A DNA stretch of 21,914 nt, taken from JAAZMF01 sp036786445 (GTDB taxonomy: Bacteria > Bacillota > Limnochordia > DTU087). The notes under the pieces were generated by a model. It had not been told where the DNA came from, ran no database searches, and was given only the letters and a program-made list of their open reading frames with translations. Numbering within the stretch: the first letter of the stretch is position 1; every line of letters begins with the position of its first letter. The stretch spans positions 1 through 21,914 of the forward strand of contig DAIQRD010000031.1 of assembly GCA_036786445.1 (NCBI GenBank), written 5' to 3'. This document shows, piece after piece, positions 1-8,077 of this stretch. A program made the position numbers and the translations under genes.

Positions 1-532
1 GCTGTTGCCGACATATTTCATCTAGGGTCACTATCTTCACCCAATGGGGATCATCAAAATCTGCAACCGGCGGATCATTAAACGCGATATGACCATTTTC
101 CCCAATACCGATAAAAGCAATATCCAATGGATATCTCTGCAACAGCTCAGTATAGCGCTGGGCCTCTTGTTCTGGCGAATCTGCATCTCCTCGCAGATAG
201 TGAATCTGACCGAAGTTCACCTTGCCAAAAATGTGTTCATCCAAGAATACAGCGAACCTCTGGGGAGCATCACTGGCCAACCCTAAGTATTCATCGAGAT
301 GAAAGGCTCTGACTCTCTGCCAATCAATCCCCGGCTCCTTGATTAGTGCCTCCAGGAATTCATTCTGGGACGGCGCAGCAGCAAAGGCCACATTGATGGA
401 TTTCTGCTTGCCTAGGAGCTCACGCATCTTCTCTGCAGCGACCTTAGCAGCGGCTCGACCCATGGCCGGCCGGTCCTGATATACCTCCACAGTTAGCTTG
501 TCAACTTGAAGCGAACGCTCTGGCTTCATCAT
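1..532 (-). CDS. NagB-like glucosamine-6-phosphate deaminase, 3' end cut by window edge
   Basis: Expected role is deamination and isomerisation of glucosamine-6-phosphate to fructose-6-phosphate plus ammonia in the cytoplasm, the step after NagA. The visible 177 residues show the NagB/6-phosphogluconolactonase fold: FHLDEYLGL (about 78-85, the conserved Asp-Glu of the active site), then GIGENGHIAFNDPP (about 142-155) with the conserved His148. Classical NagB has N-D-G-H here; this protein has E-N-G-H, so the position of the catalytic Asp141 of E. coli NagB is Asn. This may be a divergent subfamily with a different or broader substrate. The start is the first of two tandem ATG codons, six bases after GGAG. 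It lies 35 bases downstream of nagA in the same direction. The C-terminal part lies outside the window. Confidence 0.85.
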   Translation of the reverse strand, partial: MMKPERSLQVDKLTVEVYQDRPAMGRAAAKVAAEKMRELLGKQKSINVAFAAAPSQNEFLEALIKEPGIDWQRVRAFHLDEYLGLASDAPQRFAVFLDEHIFGKVNFGQIHYLRGDADSPEQEAQRYTELLQRYPLDIAFIGIGENGHIAFNDPPVADFDDPHWVKIVTLDEICRQQ

Positions 533-567
533 AACTATCTCCTTCCTATTAGATAAAAACGGGGCGA

Positions 568-1773
568 TTAGGACGAATAAACGTGCTTCCCGCCTACGAT
601 AGTTCTTAACACGGAAAAATCCTCTCTGAGGACTGTGATGTCCGCGTATTTGCCTGCATCAAGGCTACCCGTCTTGTCCGCGATGCCCAGAATGCGAGCC
701 GGAGTGATAGTCACCATCTTAATGGCTTCCTGTAAGGGAACCCCCGCTAGCTCCACCATATTGCGAATAAGAGCGCTACCGGTAACTACACTGCCAGCAA
801 AAGCCGATTTGTCTGGCAGCCAAGCCACTCCCTCTTCCACCAGGATCTTTTGACCACCTTCGCCACTACCCAGCACATAGCTGCCTTCAGGCATACCAGC
901 CGGCGCCAAGGCATCGGAGCACAAGGCCATTCCATGGGAGCCTTTGCATTTATAAACTAGCTTCAGCAATGATGCCGGTAAATGCTTGCCATCGGCAATG
1001 ACTTCCACTGTAAGTTCATCTAGAAGCAGCCCCGATTCAACTGCTCCTGCCACCCGATAGCAGTTCACCCGCCTTACTCCTGCCATACCGGAGTAAAGGT
1101 GAGTTACATGGGAGTAACCTGCATCCACTGCAGCTAATACCTGATCATACGTAGCATCGCTGTGACCTATGGCAGCCACAATACCTCTTTCCCTCAACTC
1201 TCTACCGAGATCGAGGGCACCGGGCAGCTCTGGTGCAGCAGAAATCCGCATAATAAAGGGATATTCATCGAGGATTTCCCGGTACTCAGCAGGATCGGGG
1301 TTCTTGAGGTACCTGGGATCTTGGGCACCTCGCTGCTCATAGGAGAAATAGGGACCTTCTAGGTGCACTCCCCATAGACGAGCACCACAGGTTACACTAT
1401 CCCGTGCTGATGCAAAAGCATCGAGAGCAGCCCTCAGATCTTCATCAGAACTAGTTAGAGTTGTGGGAATAATGGTGGTGGTACCGCCCCGGGCATGGCT
1501 GCGTGCAATAGCAGCTAAAGACTCCTTCGTGGCGTCCATGAAATCCCCGCCACCGCCACCATGGAGATGCATGTCGATAAAACCCGGCATGATCCATGCT
1601 CCACCCACATCTATCCTAGGCACGCTATGGGGAATATCCGCCTCCCCTGTGGCAAACACCTGCTGAATGTACTCGCCCCGGACATAGATACTCCCGGGGG
1701 CAATTGTCCCGTGGGGGGTAATCACCCTGCCGTTTACTAGACAAAACTCGTTGTAAGGTGGTTTTACTTCCAT
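568..1773 (-). CDS. nagA: N-acetylglucosamine-6-phosphate deacetylase
   Basis: Removes the acetyl group from N-acetylglucosamine-6-phosphate to give glucosamine-6-phosphate in the cytoplasm. The 401-residue product is the usual length for the amidohydrolase-superfamily NagA. Metal and catalytic motifs are all present: HLHGGGGGDF (His69, His71), HLEGPYF (Glu139), GHSDATYD (His204), THLYSGMAG (His225) and the catalytic Asp287 in CSDALAPAG. An upstream in-frame GTG at 1785 would overlap the ROK gene, but it sits on the likely Shine-Dalgarno (AAAGGTG), so the ATG at 1773 is preferred. With that start the gene follows the ROK stop after one base, implying translational coupling. The neighbouring regulator and NagB-like gene make a complete amino-sugar utilisation module. 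Confidence 0.93.
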   Translation of the reverse strand: MEVKPPYNEFCLVNGRVITPHGTIAPGSIYVRGEYIQQVFATGEADIPHSVPRIDVGGAWIMPGFIDMHLHGGGGGDFMDATKESLAAIARSHARGGTTTIIPTTLTSSDEDLRAALDAFASARDSVTCGARLWGVHLEGPYFSYEQRGAQDPRYLKNPDPAEYREILDEYPFIMRISAAPELPGALDLGRELRERGIVAAIGHSDATYDQVLAAVDAGYSHVTHLYSGMAGVRRVNCYRVAGAVESGLLLDELTVEVIADGKHLPASLLKLVYKCKGSHGMALCSDALAPAGMPEGSYVLGSGEGGQKILVEEGVAWLPDKSAFAGSVVTGSALIRNMVELAGVPLQEAIKMVTITPARILGIADKTGSLDAGKYADITVLREDFSVLRTIVGGKHVYSS

Positions 1774-1774
1774 A

Positions 1775-3037
1775 TCAGACTGCACCTTTCTGTGTCATAA
1801 TTCTATTCTCCAATTTTAGACGTGTTCCACGCCCATTCCAATCGTCCAGGGCGAATATCCTCTCTAGCGCCAACACATAGGCGCCAATCAACGGAGCGGT
1901 GCCCCGCATATTCGATATCTTGATCTCTACGCTCCCACCTAGCTCTTCTAAAGTACGGTTCTCTACCTCTGCCCTCACCGCTTGCAGTAGTGGCTCGCCT
2001 AGAGTAGCTAGCTCTCCTCCCAGAATAATCACTTCCGGGTTCAATAGATTAACCAAATTCGCCACCAACACTCCAATGGACCAGCCCGCTTCCCTGATGA
2101 TCCTTTGTACTTCGGCATTTCCGCTTAAGAGTGGTGAAGCTAGATGAGCTACAGCCAATTTCTCTTTGGCGATCCCATGTTGACTCAGGATCTCGGGCGG
2201 AATTGCGCCTTTGGCTTTCTCCACCACCGCTCTTACTCCACAGAAGGCCTCCAGACATCCCCGACGCCCACAGCCACATAGAGGCCCATTTTGGGCGAGT
2301 AGAGTCATGTGACCAATCTCGCCGGCATAGCCCCTTACTCCGCCAAATATCTCTCCATCGGCTATTACCCCAGCCCCAATACCCACAGACAAGTTTATGA
2401 AAATCAGATGCCGATGCCCTTTACCTTGGCCATATTCCTTTTCGGCCAAAGCCGCCGCATTGGAGATGTTCTCCACATGTACAGGGATACCGCCCAGGCG
2501 CTCTGAAACCATGGCACTAAGGGGCACCTTCAGCCACCCCAGGTTAGATGTTCTTTCCACAACCCCTCTATGTGCATCGACAAGGCCCGGGGAGGCCACT
2601 CCACACCAAAGGATAGCATCGGGGTTGACATGAGCCTCCTTGACCAACGCGTCAAAGGAGGCCCCAATGGCTTCCACCACATCTCTAGGCACAGTAGTAT
2701 CTAAGGCCTGATAGTCTTCAGCCAGGATATTTCTGGTCAGATCGAAGAGAGCTGTCACCACTTCACCCCGCTGCAAGCGAACGGCAAATACAACGGCAGC
2801 CGTGGGGTTGAGTTCCAGCAAGACCGGTCTACGACCTCCACTTGATTCCCCATGACCTGCTTCCTTGATCACTCCTGCTTCCAACAGCTCTGCGACAATC
2901 ACCGTTACTGTCGATGGCGTCAGACCAGTCTCTTTGGCAATCTCGAAGCGGGCAATAGGACCCAAAGTACGGATCATATCCCGCACCAGCAGGCGGTTAA
3001 GCATTTTTAGGTCTTTACTATTGCTACCTGTGCGCAT
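1775..3037 (-). CDS. ROK-family transcriptional repressor (NagC/XylR type)
   Basis: Probable sugar-responsive DNA-binding repressor of the amino-sugar genes. The 420-residue product has an N-terminal winged helix-turn-helix (about 14-60, with an IAKETGLTPSTVTVIVAELL recognition region) followed by a ROK sugar-binding domain. The ROK zinc motif is intact: His243 in GEIGHM, then Cys254, Cys256 and Cys261 in CGCGRRGC. The kinase-type motif E-N-D-A-N reads VENISN (188-193), so the catalytic Asp is Ile, which fits a sensor rather than a sugar kinase. It is first in an operon with nagA and the NagB-like gene. A ROK-type inverted repeat, TTAGTT-N9-AACCAA, sits 33 bases upstream of its start, and nearly the same block precedes the sugar-transport operon. 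Autoregulation and control of both units are therefore inferred. The effector is unknown; an amino-sugar phosphate is a fair guess. Confidence 0.9.
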   Translation of the reverse strand: MRTGSNSKDLKMLNRLLVRDMIRTLGPIARFEIAKETGLTPSTVTVIVAELLEAGVIKEAGHGESSGGRRPVLLELNPTAAVVFAVRLQRGEVVTALFDLTRNILAEDYQALDTTVPRDVVEAIGASFDALVKEAHVNPDAILWCGVASPGLVDAHRGVVERTSNLGWLKVPLSAMVSERLGGIPVHVENISNAAALAEKEYGQGKGHRHLIFINLSVGIGAGVIADGEIFGGVRGYAGEIGHMTLLAQNGPLCGCGRRGCLEAFCGVRAVVEKAKGAIPPEILSQHGIAKEKLAVAHLASPLLSGNAEVQRIIREAGWSIGVLVANLVNLLNPEVIILGGELATLGEPLLQAVRAEVENRTLEELGGSVEIKISNMRGTAPLIGAYVLALERIFALDDWNGRGTRLKLENRIMTQKGAV

Positions 3038-3067
3038 TTTTGATTAACTTCCTTTGGGAGTATGCTC

Positions 3068-3116
3068 AGTTAGTTTTTTCAATCAACCAAGTATGTTTTG
3101 TTGTATCAGTTCTGCA
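3068..3116 (-). promoter_or_regulatory. Promoter/operator of the ROK-nagA-nagB unit
   Basis: A 49-bp block matches 10495-10543 at 43 positions. It contains the imperfect inverted repeat TTAGTT-N9-AACCAA at 3070-3090, which resembles operators of XylR-type ROK repressors. Read on the minus strand, CTGCAG and CATACT are separated by 16 bases and could be weak -35 and -10 boxes. The inverted repeat would then cover the -10 edge and transcription start, a repressing position. The promoter boxes are a guess; the duplication of the block is seen directly. Confidence 0.65.
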
Positions 3117-3356
3117 GAGACCTCCATATTCCCTTCTCGCAATGGGGAATATTGCTCCATGGATAGTATCCTTTATATGCCTACTTTGTGTATTCCTCCT
3201 GAAATCTGCATTTCCTCCCACACATGTCTGAAGCTATCCTGATCAGCATTCTGATTAGATCGTTATGCCATGTCTCTCCCTGTTCTTTCCGCTCTTGTGG
3301 CATTTGCTGAGCAACTCCCTAACCAGGATTATATTTCTGCTGATGTGAACAGGAAA

Positions 3357-3387
3357 CGGCCACCGGCTTAGATCAGCGCGGTGGCCG
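3357..3387 (-). terminator. Hairpin downstream of the SIS isomerase gene
   Basis: A perfect 9-bp inverted repeat, CGGCCACCG and CGGTGGCCG, with a 13-base loop that can pair further (GCT with AGC). It begins 33 bases past the stop codon at 3421 and would end the transport operon transcript. On the minus strand it is followed only by a short T run (GTTTCC), so termination may be incomplete. Confidence 0.5.
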
Positions 3388-3420
3388 GCTGGAAAGAAAT
3401 CTAGGACAATTGCGCCCCAT

Positions 3421-4179
3421 CTACCGCAAGTGCTTGACTCTAGGGAAGTATTTCTCCTCATATTCTTTGTTTAGCCTATCACCATCCGGTAGGTTAGCAC
3501 TAGTCCAGATCGGTGGTTGAATGCCCTGCTCCACGAGCTTCTCCGCTGTCCTAACCATCAACAGGTTGATGGCAAAAGCATTGCAGTATGTCGATGTCGC
3601 TGCCATCTTCTGAGCAAGACCTTCGACCTCGACTACGGCATCACCTAAGGGTAGGTGGCTATCTATGAAGACATCCACCAAGTCGTGCAAGTTTTTCCCA
3701 CTAGGATGTCTGGAAACAGCATCTTTGGGCACGTTTCGAGCGAAACTTGTTGAGGTAATTCCTATGGAAGTAACGCCTCGCTCCTTGCAGTCCAATGCAC
3801 ACTCTATAGTCATGGCATTGATGCCATAGGCATTGACGATAACCAAGACATCGCCCTTGACTATCCCGTATGAATCCAACACTGCCTTGGCATAGCCAGG
3901 GGTGCGCTCAATATAGTTGGAACGCTTGGCTCCGAACATCAAGAGAGTGCCTGGATCGAGAATGGGGTTGACTGGGGCCAAGCCTCCTGCTCTCCATAGG
4001 ACTTCCTCCGCTGCTAAGTTGGAATGTCCCCCGGGACCTATGACATTGATTAATTTGTCATCGGCAACGGTCTTGGCCAGGATAGTAGCGGCCTCGTCAA
4101 TTGACTTCTGCTCTTTTTCCTCGATGGTTTCTAGCATTGATACGATAGTCTTGAGGTAGAACTTGCTCGTTTTGGACAT
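3421..4179 (-). CDS. SIS-domain sugar isomerase family protein (UPF0309-like)
   Basis: Single SIS domain protein of 252 residues, a fold that binds phosphosugars and usually isomerises or senses them. The phosphosugar-binding turn is seen at about 47-54 as IGPGGHSN, and the second conserved strand/turn is VLVIVNAYGINAMTIE at about 112-127. The length and the sequence style (VIGPGGHSNLAAEE, then a C-terminal YCNAFAINLLM helix) match the UPF0309 group of sugar isomerase-domain proteins, by recollection of the family. The ATG at 4179 is preceded by GGGAG eight bases upstream. It is the last gene of the transport operon, 65 bases after the ceramidase-like gene. A role in converting the sugar released by the upstream enzymes is inferred; the actual reaction is not known. 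Confidence 0.8.
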   Translation of the reverse strand: MSKTSKFYLKTIVSMLETIEEKEQKSIDEAATILAKTVADDKLINVIGPGGHSNLAAEEVLWRAGGLAPVNPILDPGTLLMFGAKRSNYIERTPGYAKAVLDSYGIVKGDVLVIVNAYGINAMTIECALDCKERGVTSIGITSTSFARNVPKDAVSRHPSGKNLHDLVDVFIDSHLPLGDAVVEVEGLAQKMAATSTYCNAFAINLLMVRTAEKLVEQGIQPPIWTSANLPDGDRLNKEYEEKYFPRVKHLR

Positions 4180-4244
4180 TTTAATATCTCCCTTGTGAAA
4201 TATCTTCGAAATACCCTGTTATCTCGTCAGCATGGCTACCAACA

Positions 4245-5543
4245 CTAAAATGATGCCACAAGCTGTGACGCTCCTTTGACCAAGGCCTCGCCCATGTTTT
4301 CGTTAAAGACCGAAGTCTCTACTTCGTAGCCCCCTTGGCTAAAAGCATCGCTGGTGGGCAGATAGCCCCAAGAACCGTTGGCATACCCGGCCACAAATAC
4401 CTGGAGGTCCTTGCGACTCTGCCTAATTCCAAGCCCCAATTCCACAAATAGCTCCCCGGGTATAGCCACTAACACAGCTGGCCCAACTCTCAAAGCCTGA
4501 ATCGGCATGGCCAGTTCAGTGTGCCCATCGATCCCACGGCGTAGCACAGAATCCCGCAAACATTCCAGATAAATCTTCTCAAGCTCTACCTTGCCTACTT
4601 CTTTCAGGTTGGTACCCTGGAGACGTAGCTGTTCGATGGTTTGTGCCTTCTTGGCGATTTCCCCATCCAATTGTGTGGGGCTAGGCAGTTCCTTAAGCGG
4701 TAAGGGTACCTCAGAATCCCTTACTTCAACAATAGCATCATCGACCCAGTCGACAGCATCCAGCCCACGGATCACCGCAGTGCCCAGTTTTTCGCCCACC
4801 TCGGCGGCTTTAGCGTATGTCCGGAAATCAAATACCTCACCTAAGGCACTAGCATCAGCCGAATACCCAATGTTGATGTTGCCCGCAGCCCCGTTCAGGA
4901 ATAGGGTGCGACAATTGGGATGCGTCTTACTTATGGTGCGTCGCAAGTATCCTGGATAGTCAGCGGTGAACAAGCGATTCTCTGCACCGAGTACTGTCGC
5001 GTGGAGAGGAAAATTGACCAAGCACCCCGTCAATGCATCTCCAGCATAAAAACCGACGAAATTGATCTCCGGATCCGGGCTAGGCTCCAAGCTGCGGCGA
5101 TTCTTGGCTACACCACCCACCTCAGCTGAGCCAACCTTCACCTTTACAGGCTTCAGATCCTCTAAGGCCTGCAAAACTGCAGTAATAGTTGCGTCTTCAA
5201 TCTGGCCGGTGACTGCCAGCTCTTCCGTCTCCCCGAACCTGCCGGATACGAGTGGCCCCGAATGGGTGTGGGTTGACCCGATAAGTACTGCATTCGCCGG
5301 TATCTCCGTTTTTTCACTGATCTGACGACGAATCCGACTAACCAAATAGTCAGGGGCCTCGACCAGATCCATACTCACGACAGCTACCCATTTTGAACCG
5401 CTTTTCAGCACCATGACATGAGTGTACAACTCATCGTGGACTCCTGTAGCCCCCCCTTTCCTAGCAGCAAAACCCGCCATCGTGACACCCAAGGGAGGTG
5501 TGATTTCTTGCGTCGCGAAGCCTGCCAATAGTGATTCAGACAT
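4245..5543 (-). CDS. Neutral/alkaline ceramidase-like metalloamidase, cytoplasmic
   Basis: The 432-residue product resembles the N-terminal catalytic domain of neutral ceramidases, zinc amidases that cleave N-acyl bonds. Metal-site motifs are present: STHTHSGP (His92, His94), NFPLHATVLG (His181), IPGELFVELG (Glu364) and the AGYANGSWGYLP loop (Tyr387 or Tyr394). In true ceramidases a Ser in GDVSPN is at the active site; here the matching loop is NGAAGNIN (217-224), so the Ser is replaced by Asn. The C-terminal Ig-like domain of ceramidases is absent, and no signal peptide is seen, so it should act in the cytosol. The start is supported by AAGGAGG eight bases upstream. Placement between a transglutaminase-like gene and a sugar isomerase in a sugar-import operon argues for hydrolysis of an amide or ester of a sugar derivative, not for sphingolipid degradation. 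The substrate is unknown. Confidence 0.78.
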   Translation of the reverse strand: MSESLLAGFATQEITPPLGVTMAGFAARKGGATGVHDELYTHVMVLKSGSKWVAVVSMDLVEAPDYLVSRIRRQISEKTEIPANAVLIGSTHTHSGPLVSGRFGETEELAVTGQIEDATITAVLQALEDLKPVKVKVGSAEVGGVAKNRRSLEPSPDPEINFVGFYAGDALTGCLVNFPLHATVLGAENRLFTADYPGYLRRTISKTHPNCRTLFLNGAAGNINIGYSADASALGEVFDFRTYAKAAEVGEKLGTAVIRGLDAVDWVDDAIVEVRDSEVPLPLKELPSPTQLDGEIAKKAQTIEQLRLQGTNLKEVGKVELEKIYLECLRDSVLRRGIDGHTELAMPIQALRVGPAVLVAIPGELFVELGLGIRQSRKDLQVFVAGYANGSWGYLPTSDAFSQGGYEVETSVFNENMGEALVKGASQLVASF

Positions 5544-5570
5544 TCTGAGTGCCTCCTTATCGCATCTGGA

Positions 5571-7172
5571 TTAGAACACTTCAACCTGTCGTAGCCACAT
5601 AATATTGGGATTTAGTTCGTGCCCGCCCCCAGCCGGCTGTACGACCCTGACTTTCCTTGCGGACATGATCGGGAACTGGTGAACGTTCCACGCCTGCTCC
5701 CCATTGCCATCGATCTCCGCTACCACCTTCCATCGCTGATCACACCATACCTCAATTCGATATTGCCGAGAGGTGCGTACAACACCCATCCGATCTGCCC
5801 AGTGAATCATCACACAGGACATCTCTATGGGATTCTCCCACTCCACCTGCACCCAGTGTTCTACTGGCGTGTCATCAGAAGCCCAGGCTGTATGCAACCT
5901 CCCATCATTTAGTATAGGAGTTATCTGTTTGTAGGGTTTAGCAACATGCACCGGCCCCATGAGATGACGCCGCCAGACCATGTCTTCCCCATACCACCAC
6001 AAAATTGGCGGTGTCTCATCATCAACTAGGTGAGCAACTCGGATGGGTCCCGCCGGATCGCTTAGAAAGTTATTGCGCATGAGAAACGAAAGGTGGCCAT
6101 AGAAACTCAAACGCTTCGCAAGTGTCTGGTTTCCCATTTCTGCCGCAGTATGGGGCCCAGAGCACATCTCAATCTCACCTTCTCTACCGGCTACCAGAAG
6201 GTCATGGATCTCCAAGCAATTAAGGACAACGCCATGGTGTGTGTAGTGACAGTCATAGTCTACATCGAACACAACCCATTTACCCAGGTCATTGGACCAA
6301 ATCTCGGTGACAACGTGTTCATCACAGGGAGGCTCATGCTGCTGTTCCCTACCGGGCTGGCAATCCTCTGCGATCCCTCGATGCATATTCACCATTCTCA
6401 CCACAAAACCCAGGCTCAAGCAGCATTGAGTAAAGCTCACACTGTAATGCACACAATGGAAGCGCTCAATACCTTTCATGCCTCGCTCAATAATGTGACG
6501 GGCATCCCAGGGTGGTAGGCGCAATGGTTGACCATGAATCCAAAGACCCTTCAGCCAAGTGCGCAGGGGAATTAGCCGTTCCCAATCAGCACCTTCGGTG
6601 GTCAGCTTCGCATCCAGCTCGAATTCTTCCCTCAATGAACGCAGCTGGGGATTGAAATAGTCCTCATACATGAAGCGGTGAGGGCTCACCACCAGATCTC
6701 CCCCATGGATCGTGAAAGCTGTATGACCGGATTTGCAGTCGTAATCGGCGACAACCTCAGTCAATCTACCGAGGATCCCAGCAGTATTACGGCTGCGAAA
6801 GCCGAAGCGGTTCTCACCATGATGCAGTGCTGCAACCCATACCGAAGGAATCTCCTGCCACTGACCTTCATCTGCTTGAACAAGTATCGATTCAAGGTTT
6901 GGCGTATTAGTCGTCAGGTGGAAAACTGCGTAACCCTGATTTGGCCCACATTCGGCCCTAACAGCAACTTCATTCAGTGTCCAATAGAGATTTTCCCGCT
7001 GGGTATTTAGTGTCGAGTAGAAGCTGTCCACCGTTACCACAGCCCCAGAGCCAGAGTGTGCCAAATTGGTCCTTCCCTTGAAATCGCCAAACTCATTCCC
7101 TGGCTGGAAATACTGGGCGGCTTCCTCTCGCCATGCCCCTAACCTCAGTCTAACATCTGATAAGCGCTCCAT
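5571..7172 (-). CDS. Transglutaminase-like protein with C-terminal discoidin-like domain
   Basis: Protein of 533 residues with three apparent parts: a beta-rich N-terminal region (about 40-165), a transglutaminase-like papain-fold core (about 200-330) and a C-terminal F5/8 type C or discoidin-like beta sandwich (about 415-533). A plausible catalytic triad is Cys240 in FHCVHYS, His286 in DEHVVTEIW and Asp303 in VVFDVDYD, in the order and spacing normal for bacterial transglutaminase-like proteases/amidases. No signal peptide or membrane segment is seen. The ATG follows GGGGGA by five bases and lies 13 bases from the preceding permease stop, so it belongs to the transport operon. The fold suggests cleavage or transfer at an amide bond, and the discoidin-like domain suggests glycan binding, which is unusual for a cytoplasmic protein. 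Function is inferred only from fold and context. Confidence 0.7.
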   Translation of the reverse strand: MERLSDVRLRLGAWREEAAQYFQPGNEFGDFKGRTNLAHSGSGAVVTVDSFYSTLNTQRENLYWTLNEVAVRAECGPNQGYAVFHLTTNTPNLESILVQADEGQWQEIPSVWVAALHHGENRFGFRSRNTAGILGRLTEVVADYDCKSGHTAFTIHGGDLVVSPHRFMYEDYFNPQLRSLREEFELDAKLTTEGADWERLIPLRTWLKGLWIHGQPLRLPPWDARHIIERGMKGIERFHCVHYSVSFTQCCLSLGFVVRMVNMHRGIAEDCQPGREQQHEPPCDEHVVTEIWSNDLGKWVVFDVDYDCHYTHHGVVLNCLEIHDLLVAGREGEIEMCSGPHTAAEMGNQTLAKRLSFYGHLSFLMRNNFLSDPAGPIRVAHLVDDETPPILWWYGEDMVWRRHLMGPVHVAKPYKQITPILNDGRLHTAWASDDTPVEHWVQVEWENPIEMSCVMIHWADRMGVVRTSRQYRIEVWCDQRWKVVAEIDGNGEQAWNVHQFPIMSARKVRVVQPAGGGHELNPNIMWLRQVEVF

Positions 7173-7185
7173 AACTGTCCCCCTT

Positions 7186-8052
7186 CTATCCCTTTACGCC
7201 TCCTGATGCTAACCCGCGGATGAAATGCTTCTGTCCTAACATGAAAATGATCAGCGTTGGTATTACACCAAGGATGGCACCGGCAGCCGATTGTCGCCAA
7301 CCGCCGTAAAAGGCTGAGTCCAAAGTTGTCAAGCCCAATGGCAATGTGTACAATTCCGGACTTTTCAGGAGAACTACCGGCCACAGCAAAGCATTCCACT
7401 GCTCAACAAAGGTAAACACTGCAATGGTAGCTACAGCGGGTTTCGCCAAGGGCAGCATAATCTTCCAATAGATGCCAAACTCTGAACAGCCATCGATCCG
7501 GGCAGCATCCTCAAATTCCCCTGGCAGTGTAATAAAAGCTTGCCTCATGATGAATATGCTGAAGGGTGCCACAATCAGTGGCAAAACAAGGGCCCAGAGA
7601 TTGTCAAGCAACCCCAGGTTACGAAAAACGCTAAACAGCGGAATCAAGGTAACCTGTTGAGGAATCATTATGGCACTCAAAACAACCATGAACAGTGCAT
7701 CTCGAAGCGGGAAATGCTTTCGAGCAAATCCGTAGCCAGCCATGGGAACAACGAGCATCTGCAGCAAAACCGTCATACAAGATACCCAGAAACTGTTCCA
7801 GACGTACTGCCAGAAAGGAAAGACCCGCAAAACCTCCGAAAATATCTCAAAGTGTGGTGGACGAGGAATAATGGTCGGTGGAAAAGCGAATAGATTGGCC
7901 GTCGGCGGCTGCAGAGCTATGGATATTAGGATAATAAATGGCCCAAAAAAAAGCAGACCTGCAAGTATCAATCCTAGCCAGACTGCAATTGAACCCGGCT
8001 GCTTTGAGTCCCGCGCGGCCTTACTATTACGTGCCTGAACTCTGGTTTCCAT
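7186..8052 (-). CDS. Sugar ABC transporter permease, MalG/LacG type
   Basis: Inner-membrane permease of a CUT1-type carbohydrate importer, 288 residues with six predicted hydrophobic segments. The cytoplasmic coupling loop (EAA motif), which docks onto the ATPase, is at about 178-204 (GEFEDAARIDG... LPLAKP). A longer frame reaches back to 8172, but those extra residues overlap the upstream permease gene. The ATG at 8052 has GGGGGAG six bases ahead and gives a normal N-terminus with a polar leader before the first membrane helix, so it is taken as the start. It pairs with the MalF-type gene 25 bases upstream. No ATPase gene is nearby, so a shared MsmX-like ATPase encoded elsewhere probably energises the complex. 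Confidence 0.92.
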   Translation of the reverse strand: METRVQARNSKAARDSKQPGSIAVWLGLILAGLLFFGPFIILISIALQPPTANLFAFPPTIIPRPPHFEIFSEVLRVFPFWQYVWNSFWVSCMTVLLQMLVVPMAGYGFARKHFPLRDALFMVVLSAIMIPQQVTLIPLFSVFRNLGLLDNLWALVLPLIVAPFSIFIMRQAFITLPGEFEDAARIDGCSEFGIYWKIMLPLAKPAVATIAVFTFVEQWNALLWPVVLLKSPELYTLPLGLTTLDSAFYGGWRQSAAGAILGVIPTLIIFMLGQKHFIRGLASGGVKG

Positions 8053-8077
8053 AGGACACTCCCCCTTACAACAAAAA

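Larger units (their letters stand above)
3038..3420. other. Intergenic region between the SIS gene and the ROK gene
   Basis: This 383-bp stretch carries the ROK promoter/operator block at its left end and a terminator-like hairpin at its right end. Between them is a short inverted repeat, ATATTCCC at 3126-3133 pairing with GGGAATAT at 3145-3152, of unknown meaning. No credible gene was seen; open frames here are short, lack good ribosome binding sites and show no recognisable motifs. Confidence 0.6.

Noticed and set aside
3126..3152. Inverted repeat ATATTCCC/GGGAATAT as a regulatory site
   Set aside because: Eight-bp arms alone can arise by chance in a gap of this size, and no second copy was found in the window.
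6093..6518. 141-codon plus-strand frame inside the transglutaminase-like gene
   Set aside because: It is opposite a well-supported coding gene, has no recognisable motif, and is explained as an antisense shadow.
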